Part shown: piece by piece, positions 1 to 12,500 of the stretch
Layout: every line of letters begins with the position of its first letter
Numbering within the stretch: the first letter of the stretch is position 1
DNA from: Aplidium turbinatum
Lineage: Eukaryota; Chordata; Ascidiacea; Aplousobranchia; Polyclinidae
DNA length: 64,000 nt
Direction of reading: 5' to 3'
Assembly (NCBI GenBank): GCA_918807975.1
Contig: OU964932.1
Span: 5,704,001 to 5,768,000 of the forward strand
Translations under genes and position numbers: made by a program
The notes under the pieces: model-generated
What the model was told of the DNA's origin: nothing
The model's input: only the letters and a program-made list of their open reading frames with translations
The model's database searches: none

Positions 1-86
1 CAGCCGAATGAACACATCATAACCCGGCTTATTCTCACTGCTTTACACAAGATCACAATGACTGCCGGTTGTTAGCTCTTTAGTAA
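1..86 (-). CDS. NCAPG2: Possible further NCAPG2 exon at the window edge (partial)
   Basis: Reading the minus strand from about position 59 down to 1 gives a segment containing VIVILCKAVRISR, which resembles the family stretch IIVILWKSIDRSM that follows the acidic linker encoded by exon 501-583. An AG acceptor lies just upstream, near 61-62. The phase does not join directly to exon 501-583, so a short intermediate exon would be needed between about 90 and 500; I could not find one. Treat this as a candidate only; the exact left border is outside the window. Confidence 0.4.
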
Positions 87-500
87 CTAATAGTAAGGTT
101 CGGTAATTGATCGAAGCAAACCTTTTTAAAAGTAATACAAGAACAAGTCCACCACTGTACCGGAGAGCGACTGTTACCAATACGACCTGATGACGATGAT
201 AACCTATGGAGGAAACACTAGAACATTAAGATCTTTATCAACCGTACTAGGTGCCAATGCCTTAATGGGAGGTGAAAGTGGAAAGACACAGTCGCAGACA
301 GTATCATCGTGCCATATTGTTGCAATGCCTTTTTGATGCCAACGTGGTGCAAGGAAAAACAAAGCTCATTGCCTGGAATCTCTTAAGGTGTGGCCGATGA
401 AATTTGTGTTAAACCAACCTCGTAAACGAAGAAATCACTAATGGTCACAGCAGAGAGTTTTATTGACTATTAGAAATACAAATGCTCACGTAGAACTTAC

Positions 501-3500
501 CGTATCATTCTCTTCTTGATGCTCTTCAAGACTTTTCGATACTTGATTGAAAACGAACACGCTGATCAAATAGATAAATTCCCCTGAAATACCGTCAGTC
601 TTTTATAATGATGGTATCATGAAATTAAAAACCACGACAAAGTATAATATTGCATTTTAAGAAAAGAAGCGTGAAGTCATAGGCTACTCTATTTTGTTTT
701 GCAGTGGATTGTTCACATTAGATGTTTTGTATTTTGGTCTGTATTCCAAAGCTCAGCCTGCATTCCATGGATATGGGTAGCGGAGGGTAGGGACTACGAA
801 GATTCATCAACATGCCGCTGCACACATATGATATAAGCTATTCGATCGACAATGAAATTGCTACTTTCTGACAAGAGCCAGCATTCATATTCAACAAATA
901 TGATAACATGTAGCATAGTAGGGAGTACCTGCTTCCATTGCTGTCAACTGATCTTTGGCATAGAGATAGAATTTCCGAGCGGCAGCAGCGTTTCGCTTGT
1001 AAAAGTTTATGCAGCGTTCTATCCACGTCTATATTGAAATTTACAACAAAAAATAGTAGCTTCAGTGAAAACCAGCTTTATCTGAGCTATTGTCTCCAAC
1101 GGAGGACCACTTAGCAAGTTCAGTTTGGTCAAGTTCACTTAGCAACTGACCAGTAAGCACAGAGGACACTTACTTGAGTTGACTGACCGGATGGGAGGAA
1201 CGACCCGGATAGCAGCTTGACCAATCTCTTGGTTCCACTCGGATTCTCGACCTCCAGCTGAGGAAGGATGCTCTCAACAGGACACACATCCCAATACTGC
1301 AAGAAAGATAATGCTCATAATGCAACAACGTAGTTTGAGGTGCATCAACAATAACATATATATAATAAATAAACGATATCAAGGTAGATGGACTGTGCCC
1401 GCTTTGGGAAAAAAAGCTTTCAGAGATGACCGTTGTGGTGCGGACGTTTTTGAAAATTTCGTTTCAGTTTGTTTAGATAAATTGTAGGGACCATTTAGGT
1501 AAGCTGACTTTTCAAACTGTATTACATTGAAGCTACCTTGCGAAATATTCTAAACCAGGGGTCACTAACCTTTTTTGCATGCGGGCCAATTTGGCACTAA
1601 GGAGAGCTGGGGCAGGCCGCACTAATAAAATTTTAGGTAAATTGACTCTTATCCTAGAAAAGAACCCATTTCGTACCCAGTATCCAGCGTTACACGTTGT
1701 TAATATTTATCTTAGAATACCGCAGCAACAAAATTAGTCAAACAACACTACTGCCAGGCCAAGCTCCTTTAACAACACTTTTGACTTTTTTAACATTGCC
1801 TAATAAACGAGGCCCCTTGTTTTGCGCACTTACATCGAGGCGAGTGGTTTCATCAAAATATTCATCGCCAAGCAAGATTGGTGTTATCACTTTGCTTCAC
1901 AAAAAATATCTTACAATTAACAGTTTCAGTAAACAAGGAAATGTTTGACACATCGCAATACAGGCAACAATAATGACCTGCAAACATATCAGCGAAAAAT
2001 AGGCTCCAATAACAGGGAGAAAGACATCAGGCATCATGAAACAAACGCTTGTCAAAATCACCGAAAAAACATTTCTATCGTAACTTATGAACAGTGTTCC
2101 CTCTAAAAAAGCAATGAGTTGGTTTTTCATCCTTCTCGTGAGAGTCTATAAAACCATCTTTCTTTGATTATTAGACAACTGTCACTTGCGGTGCTTAGGC
2201 CTACCAGCATGGTAAGAATTGTTGATTAACAACATTTTGCAATACTGAGCTAAATATTTTCATAATACAACCAGAAAAAGTCTTTAAATATATATGTAAT
2301 ATTTTGCCAATACATTATAAATTGAGTTGGCACACCGACCTATTTTGCCAATAAAAACTTGCATAAAGGTAACACTGCTCGTGAAACACAATAACTGTGA
2401 AACGCACACTAGTGTTTACATGACATCTACAAACTTAAAATAAGCAATCCTATGCTCACAGACCTTTTCGAAGTTCGAAAACAGACGTTTCAATCAAGCA
2501 CTGGGACAGTGTGGCTGGACATCGCATTGGAATAACTTTAAGTGACCCCCACCTAGAACTACAACCTGATTGGTCGGTCGGTGGAATCGTATGCAAAGCA
2601 AAAATATGCTTTCTGGAAAGTATTTTTTGCCTTTGCGCTCTCTAACTTCTAAACAAAGTATTTTTGGTTATACTTGTACGCTGATGCCTTACGCGGGTCA
2701 CAATTAACAGCGTGGAGGGCCGCAAGCGGCCCGCGGGCCGCCAGTTGGTGACCCCTGTTCTAAGCAGTAGAAGGTCGAATATGGCTTGGGCTTGATGAGC
2801 ATGTGCGTCGACCTTACACCGAAGACGGTGACTCGTTCGAAAGAAATAAGCTAATTAACTCCAGTCGGAGCTTACTGCCATGCTGCTTCAAAACAAAGAC
2901 GCCGGATAGGTGTCTTGGAGATTTTGACTGAGGTGGTGAAAGAGGTGTTGTAAAAGCAAATGATAAAGATAACATCTAAACATCAACAGCTCCCATTTGA
3001 AAGCTGTGGTTGATACCACGGACAAAGTCGCACATTCACTTCAATGTAACAAAGTTCAAACAATGATTCCTCAAACTAAATAAAAGCAGCGTCGAAAAGA
3101 CCATTCCAAAGCATGTTTCCGAATTAGCTGCGACGATGAGTCGTGAATCGGTTTGTACCTGGATTGTTGCAGTTTGCTTAACTGCAAGCAGCACGTTGCA
3201 CACTTCAATGCGAACTTTTTCGCTACAGTCATGAATGCATTGACCAATCAACGGCAAGAGTTTCTTAAGCAATGGATGACTGCATGGATTTCCGAGCAAA
3301 ATAATGGTTCCCTGAAAAAAATGAGCAAACAGTCACCGCAGGGATATCTAGACACTAGCATCAAGATATCCCTGGGTCACCGCAACAACGTGGTTCAATT
3401 TCGTTTTTCAGCAACTGTTTATTGGGTGTAAAAGTAGGGCAGTAATGTCACAAGTTTAAGGATGATGTCATATGGTAAAGTTGATGTCATATGGTAAAGA

Positions 3501-6500
3501 TGACGTCAGTTGACGATGATGTCAGATGATAAACATGATGTGATCACCATCAGATCATGATCAACTGAAGATGTCAGCTAAGTTCCAGGAAAAATAAAAG
3601 ACAATAGGCTATTCAACCAGTGGAATTTCGTCATATGATAATTGATTTTAGGTTGCAACACTGCAACAGGGTATGGCAGCGGAAGCAAAACAAAAAATAG
3701 AGAACCAAGCTGGCCTACCTTAAATACGGAAGCTCTGACCGCAATTGATGATGAATCGAAGGCCATGTTTGTAAATAAGTTCCGAGTCTGCACTGCTATC
3801 ACTTGAGCAGGTATCACATCCCAAAAGAGGTTGAGGACCTTACACAGCCCAAGAATAGCTAAAAAATGTGATTGTTTTAAAAATGTGAATTATTATAAAA
3901 AACAACACTGCATTGAACGTTGAACAAGAAACATCACCAGTACTGGATGATAACATGAATTGAAGACCAAAACTGGCAACAAGCAGATATCTACCATGAT
4001 ACAAGCAGACATTTATCTATTACTTTCACCATGAATAAAAATACACATAATTATGTAACATAAAAAAAAAATTAACAATACCGGTAGTGATTTTTGTAAA
4101 ACTAGATTATTGGTTAGATCATCTTAATGTTATTAAATGGTATACGTACCAATGCTTCTTATCTGGGGCACTGAGTCCATCACCAAGTCATCAATGGCAG
4201 TGAACTGGCGCTGTAGAAGGGCATCTCTCTCCTCGCCATTTAAGTCAGGGCTCATCAGAGGGAATGTATCGAAGAACAGAGATGCAGCATTGGCCCGAAC
4301 TAGTGCATTGCTCGCCTGTGGTTGATCATTGTTTCATTTCACATATCAACAAATTCCAGATAGTAAATCAATCGTTTTGTACATTGCAGACGTTGAATCA
4401 ATGTAAAAAATGGTTGCTTTGCTGTCTGGATTTATAATCGATTTTATTGTTTTTATGCTTTCTGTTATTTAGAGCAAACTGAAAGCGAAACATTTCAAAA
4501 AGCAAATATCATTCAATCAAGGGCAACTAAAAAGCATGAAGATTGGAGAAATACCTTTCCTGACTGTGGATAACTAAATTACAAAATTTATTACGAAGTT
4601 AGGTATACCGTTAGATTAGTGTTCATGTAAAATAATACACATTACAGGAAAAAAACGCAAAAAATTCCAAAAATTCCTTTGTAATTATTTTTACTTTCAC
4701 TGACAAATTAAAAAACATCATTAAATTTCAGTCAGCTTTCATATCAATGCAAATACTGCTTGTAATTGTCTTCACCAACTGAATCCTACCTTCAGAGACC
4801 TCCATATGATGGGATTGTAACACCTTGTGAGCATATGGCGAACTTGCAATGAGCCGCTGTGACAAGTTATTGAAGATATCAAACATTGAAGCACATGGAA
4901 CAAGTCCTTATCCCGCGTGGTGTGGATCGCTCTGAACATGGATTCCTGGATGCAAGTATCTTCCAGTTTTTCTTTGGTCTCTTCGTCAGCAAGCGTCCAT
5001 GCCATGTAATAGACATCGCCATATTCCTTGGAGAATTTACGATGTGCTAAAATGTTGCCCATGATCACCGGATGAACTGCTTTCATTAAACTCTGTAAAG
5101 AAAAGTTTAGCTGCACTTTAATATCATCTATACATAACTGCATATACAGGGTCCCACAGATAAATTAGGGCTTCAGCTTTTTTTTCGTAATTTTCCGATT
5201 TTAAGGATGAAAAGGGTAAAATTATTATTTTAACTTTATCAGTGTAATCCTTATAATCTATTTAACATAATTATTCAATATAATAGCCCTTTGCTTCGAT
5301 AGTTTTAGATATTCTTTGGCAAAACCGTGAACACCTCCTCTTCACTTCATCGGTATCGAGATTCTAGAATGCTCTTCGAATGGCTCCCTTAAGAGAGTTA
5401 AGGTTAGGGTGTGGAAATGAGCTAGACTGTCTTTAAATCACGCTGAATAGCCAATAGTCGCAAACGTTCAGATCTGGAGAGCCACTCGGCCAAATGTCTT
5501 TTGGGACAAACATGGGAAAATTCTCCTTCAGATAAATCTGGACTATGGTAGCATCGTAGTTTCTACGAATCCAGGGCAACAAAATATCATTTAGAATTTT
5601 AGAATCTTCACTCTTCAGATACTCCGTTGTGTTGATTCTAAGTTCAGCTTTGATGAAATGAGGAGGCATTACGTTGCCATCACTTGCCACGGCTGCAAAA
5701 GCCATCACAAAACAGCATGAATTGTGAACACAACAGGCATGAACTAGTGTGTTCTGACGATTTGTAATCTTGTCCACAATTAACTTTTTCTCATCGACAA
5801 CAATACGAACATTAGGTTTACACCCCAAGTTAAAGTTTACACCCCAAATACCACCAGATGGGACCCCAGGCATTTTGAATTTCAAAAATGGTGAAAAAAT
5901 GAAACACCCTAACGAACATGTACTCCTTTGTTCTTGAGAAGCTTTGGACAATTAGACATCTTTCAACCCTGATTGATCTTGAGCGGGCAGTGAGGATGTT
6001 GGGACATGGTTTCTCATAAGACTTCATCGCAAGGTGTTCATTGACTGCTCTACTGAAGGTTTTGTGACTGACATGGCTTCATTTGGTCAGTTTGTCATTA
6101 ACTGTGTTGGGTCTGCCTTTGTTGACCTTTTTAGCCCCACCAGAAAAGTTTTGTTCGCTTTTGATCCTTTTGAGGGCTGTGAAGGTTTCTTTCAACTTTT
6201 CCCTCGGCATCAAACTTGGCCACAACTCGATGAACTGTCGTCTTTGAGTAGCCAGTCCTCTTAATAATCTCTGAAGGAGTGCTCCCAGCACATCTCCCTT
6301 CGCATATGGTTATCCGTTTTGTTAATGCTGCCAATCTGCCATGCTTAAAGAAGTTTGTCTAAATATTACTATACTATCTTTTAGAATACCTTTAAAAATT
6401 ATCTGCAGAAAGTTTCTATTAGAGAAACAAAGAAGAAAATTAAGCGAAAATGAGCTGCAGCTGCAGCATCCTGTATATCAAATGCAGTTACTAAAGTATT

Positions 6501-9500
6501 CACTAAAAACTTTATCAGGCTGATTCACCTTATTGGGGTCATCACTCATCAGAAGGTTCTTATTGAAAAAGATTCTATTTAAATAAGAACCTTCTCATGA
6601 TTCCAATAAGGGTGACACACTGACACAGCCTGAAAATATTTTCAGTGATTAGCAACTGCATTTGATGTAATTCACTCTGCTTGGCATTGAGCACTTGTTG
6701 TAGTTTTTATTACTTAGGCCTATATGACATAAATGTATGTGGTTTCAATCTCAGTACTAACTAAAATCCATTAAACCTCGTTTATTAGTTCACTGCTGAC
6801 ATTCTTGAATGTCCCGCTTACAAGACACCAACAAGGAATGCACGATTGCACGGCATAGCAGCACTGGACAAATTTACACTCACGTAGCTTTGCATCAACT
6901 ACTCTGAAATCTGAACAAGTAAACAATTCTGTCTCAGACGAAAGACGAGACAGAGAAGGGCTTCGAGAAGGGGTTTTGTAATGACGAAAATATGGAATAG
7001 CCTAGGCAATAGGCATTCAAGAAGCACAAGGCTGTCACATTTCGGAAACAGAATACACAATAATTTGTGATTTAAAGTTAGAATTAATTTTACTCACCAC
7101 ATCTAGCAATAATGTATTAGACAAAAACTTTTGTCCTTTTCTTGATTTCAAAAACACAGGATGCAAATATGCTGATATTAATAACTGTCGTAATTCCTGA
7201 AAAATAAAGATATGACATAAGGCCCTATCATTTGCTTTTTTTTATTTACACTATCAGCACACTTGCTAGCAGTAAATTTATCATATTTGAATAAACAAAC
7301 TATCGTACTGAAGAATGAAGGTAACATAATATATCATGGTAATATGTTACTCTGGCTGCTCAAACACTACCTGACCTGAAGAGGTTACTGATGTAGCCTA
7401 CTCCATAACATAGAAAAAACAGTTAAAGCCATTTAAGACCAACGTCTTACAGGAGAGTGAAAACGACTAAAAGTTGAGCTTTTTACAAAGCAGGCTTTAA
7501 TCTTTATTTGCCTAAAAATAATATGTTTTGTCATGATAGGTTGGGTAGCTGACATTATAGCTTACAGTTAGAATAAAGCAAACCAATAGATAATATATAC
7601 CTGTATATTTTCCATTGTAATTGAGTTACTTGTAATTTCTGTTGGAAGTGTAGCTTGAGGAAAAAAGTTGAAAAGTGCCTTTTGTAGCTGACATAGTTCC
7701 TTTAAAATATTTGTTGATGAAGCCTTGTCCTGTGAATGAATGTATAATAGTAAAAACTTGAAACTAAGCAAACAAACTTGCACAGAAATAACAAATTAAA
7801 GAAAAGTACTTGCTCAAAGTATTCTACTGGAAATGCCAAACTTTAAAAGTACAGTACAGTCGGTACATACAGTACATAAATGAAATCTACTCCAGCGTTG
7901 AACAAAATGTCAGTAGAATTTTCTTATTTGTTATAAACTGTCTGTTAGTGTCAAACATACTTCAGTTGTCAACCCAGTCCCGAGCATTTCACTCAACATA
8001 TAGATCAAAGCATTGAGACAAATATTGTCTTTATTAGCAAGGTCTTTGGACCACCACTCAACACATAGCTTGCAAACTGCTGATGCCAAGTCTGCAGCAG
8101 TGGAAGTGAAGCTCAAAAGTGCTCCTGAAAAATAAAACGTAGAGTTTTCCAATGAAAACAAGGAAGTTAATTTCACAATAGAATTAGTTAAAAAAAAAAT
8201 CCAAATCATGTAACAATTATAATGAAAAGAAATGCATGACAGTAGAGACTATTTTTCTTTTAAATAAATAGCCTATTACAAATCTGCATTTTGTAAATTT
8301 CTTTTTTCCAGCACATATTTTTAAATGTTACGTCTTAAAATCTTTGTACAAAACTATGCCTCATGACATTATATCACTGTCTTACCATGCAGTATCAACA
8401 CCACACCAAGCAATCCCTCCGAAATGTATGCTTCTTCAAATTGTATAGCAGCAGTACATAAAAAAGTTATGTTTTTTAAAACTTCTGTAGTTTGAGCAAG
8501 GTCGTCCTGGGAAAAACATCAAGTTATCAGCCATGCAGATGATGACATCAATTACACAAGCACAATGCACATATTTCCCACATATATACACTAACAATAC
8601 AAACCTTTCGGTTACACAAACCTCAGAATACATATATATAGAGTTGCAAATATCAAAACATTAAGCTGTTGCAAATGAAATGCAGTACACTAATAGCCTA
8701 TACAACATGTAATTTAATCCAAATTTTTAGTGAAGTAATATGAATATAAGAAATAACTCAATAATGGGATGTCGATTGAAGATTTTCATTCCTACTAAAC
8801 AAGAACGTGTTCACAAACCAATTGCTTGCAAGCTGTTTCAGTAAAAACTGAGGGGACTCATTTGGAACAACTTGACTATATAAAAATACCGTACTTGTGA
8901 GTTTTATTACTTAAGAAATATAGTTCAAAGTGACGATGAATATGACGCCACCAATTGATCAAAGTATTGTTCAGTCAGCATTTTCCAGTATTGAAGAGTT
9001 TGAAGAATTGACATAGCCTACTGGGTCATTCCACATCAAATCACCCAAAAAAAATGAAATTTTTAACACCACCATCTCCAATTTTCCTCAAATTTGGTTT
9101 GTGTGTGAGTTCTGGGTAAAAAAGCATGAATTTCAAATTTTATCAAAATCCGGCCAGTGGTTTTGGAGATATGGGCCTGTGAAATTTCGTATTTTGGGGG
9201 AAAATTGGGGTACCCGGCTTATTTCAAAATGCCATTTCTCAGCAACCACTGGGTGTATTTTAATGAAATTGGTGTCATTTTGCAGGAAATTGGTCAAGGA
9301 TTTCATTTCTGTGGTTAATTTTCAAAAATAAGCATGTTTGGGGGTAATGACCTTTTGACCTTTGCTTTGACCTTGATTTTGACCCTGTGGATCACGTGAT
9401 ACAAAAAACTTGTCTACATGAAAAATATTCTTTGGCACTATCTCTATAACATATGAAAAAATGGGAGAGGTAATATTTCTATTTTAGCCATAGTTTTCAC

Positions 9501-12500
9501 TCAAAGTTTGCATGTCTCATGATTTTTCAACAAATTTTTTTAAAATCACCTTCAAAAATAGTATTATGGTATGTACAAATGGAACGATATGCACATTGCA
9601 TCATCAGAAAGAATGGGTCCAAAATGATGATGAGGGGTGTTTGTTTTTTTTGTAAAATAAGCTTATAACATTGGGAAATGATGGCAAATGGGGGAAGGGG
9701 TAAAATATCTCAAATTCTGATGATGTAATACATAAACGCTCCCAATTAATACTGCATAAAAATGAGTTAAATGACACAGTTTAGTCAAGACACAACAGAC
9801 AAAATGTTAGGTTCTGAAAGTTTTCCATAGACAGCAATCACTGAGCTGACCAGTTTTTACACAACCTGTGAAGTTTAATTGTATCGTTTTTGGAAATAGT
9901 GTAACGACATCTACCAGATGCAATCATGGAAGGAGTTTCAATGATACAAACAATGTTATTAATATCGATCCAGCATTTATCAGCAGAGGTAGGCCAGTAG
10001 AAGATTCTGGCTGGACCATGAGGATGCATAAAGTTTACATGATAGTCTCCAAACTCATCAGAAATGTCTTTCACCAAACCTATCCACGGTTCATAATCAT
10101 ATACAGTATACAGCAGTCAGCACACATATGTCTGTTTTGCGATGTTGATAGGTTCATTCAATGCTTCAAGTGCAAGGTCTTCATCTCACTGACACTATTT
10201 CAGGCAGATTTTTTTGAGCACTGAGTTTGTACGCGAATAACTTTGTTTCAGAAATCGGAACAAATCTATGGAATTTTAGTGTTTCTTTTATTGTCTTTGC
10301 CAACGAGAATCTTTTTTTCAATTTTTCTTTGCAAGCTTCAAAATCCGGTCAGGCTTGACATTGAAAAATTGAATTCCTTGTATGTTGGGCCCTACTAGAC
10401 CTACTAATTAAGCGATTAGTTTTTGTCAATTATTGCTATTGTTACATTCACGCAACGTCAAACAACGTTGATTCGCCGTTAAAGGAGCAAAAGTGTCCAG
10501 CCGCGCTGTTTGTCTCCACTCTGCTACTGGTAGCCCAGTGCTTTAAATCAAGTAAATTGCGCAAACTTGTGAGGAAGTTCATTTGCGGCAAAAGTCTGAC
10601 AGCAATTTCCACTGCTTTTACATCGTTTTAACATCGCCAGATGTTAAATCGGTGTAAAAACTGTAGCATTGTTCTTCAAAGGAGTAATTTTTCTCCCAAA
10701 CAACGTTATCAATTAACTCTGCTGCCAAAATGCTCTAAATTTGTCGTCTCAATCATCACAGTTGCGTTTGTTACGTCACTGATATTAAACTCGCAAGTTT
10801 CGTCCCGCAACCCGCATATACCAATCACAAAAAATATGCTGAACTGAATTACCAGGACCAGACGTTGTTGCGTACCAATTATATTTATTACTTATTTCCA
10901 AATCGTGTTAGAGGAGACATAGACTTAAATGTAAAACTAGGCTAGCCCAACAACCTAGCAAAATCGCCCTTTTGTAAAACGCACAAAATAACCTTAATGA
11001 CGTGACAGTATGTGTTCGCCCGCCGAGCTATTTTGAAAACTCGGCGCCTATGGATAACGATATACCTTATCAGACTGACCATGCTATAACAGTATGGCGA
11101 AATCAATTTCTCATATTAAAAATGAAGCTGGTACACTGTTGTTGCAAGAGCAGCAAGAATTATTCTACAATATAAGGTTTAAGCTAACCGGATTTTATGA
11201 AAATTTCACAGATATCGTCCTCTTTGAATGAAAACTATGGCTAAACAAAAATATTACCTCTCCCATTTTTTCATATGTTATAGAGATGGTATCAAGGAAT
11301 ATTTTTCATGTAGACAAGTTTTTTGTATCACGTGATCCACAGGGTCAAAATCAAGGTCAAAGCAAAGGTCAAAAGGTCATTACCCCTAAACATCCTTATT
11401 TTTGAAAATTAACCACAGAAATGAAATCCTTGACCAATTTCCTGCAAAATGACACCAATTTCATTAAAATACACCCAGTGGTTGCTGAGAAATGGCATTT
11501 TGAAATAAGCCGGGTACCCCAATTTTCCCCCAAAATACGAAATTTCACAGGGCCATATCTCCAAAACCACTGGCCGGATTTTGATAAAATTTAAAATTTA
11601 TGCGTTTTTGCCCAAAACCTAACCACAAACCAAATTTGATGTAAATCGGTGATGGTGGTGTTAACAGCACTGGGTGAATTGAGCTGGAATGACCCTACTG
11701 TGTAAGTACTCAGGGTTTGAAGTTAATCGGAATGGCCCGTTTCGGTGAGTCCGTTTCGGTGAGTCCGATCCCTTAACGGGGGATTTTTTTTTTTTTTTAA
11801 ATTATTGGGTACCGTAGCCTAATTATCATTGCCGTTTTAGGGTTAAGGGTTAGAGGTTAGGAACTCACCGAATAGTAGCAGACCCGAAGTTAATAGTAGA
11901 AAAGCAGTGACCATTTTGCTATTTGACACTAAAAGAGTATCAATACAGTACTTTCAAAACATGAAAGCTGCCAACATGATAATAAAAGGTTATTGAGCAA
12001 TGAATGTTTTCTAATATAGAAAATACAATTTGGGTAGAAAGGTAACTTTTTCAAACTGTAAACAAACATAACTTAGCAACAACACTACATTTAACATTAT
12101 ATATAAAAACAAAAGCGAACATTTTCGCTAGTCATACAGGCGACAGCCCTTTTCGAGCATATGACAAGCCGAAAACGTTTGGTTATTGTTTGTTTTTTGT
12201 GTACCGTAATGTTAAATGTAGTGTTGTTGCTGAGTTACGTCTGTTTATAATATAGAAAACTCAACAAAAGTCTCCAAGTTAAGATAATGAGGTTTATTTT
12301 TCACAAATTATCATTGTTTAGTAAGTTTGTAAAACCACTTCATAAAAGATTTTTGAACGCTCAACAATACATAACCTTTCAGAATTATCTAACAGCTATT
12401 CAACCTAAAAAAAAGCAGTTGAATTGGATATTTTGTAGGTTCTGGTCACAGCGGTAAACCATAATCTCTTCGTGGGAAAATTGTAACATAAGATTCCCAA

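Noticed and set aside
838-1026. Minus-strand 62-residue open frame beginning MDRTLHKLLQ
   Set aside because: It overlaps NCAPG2 exon 929-1028, but the protein-matching frame is a different one (RNAAAARKFYLYAKDQ).
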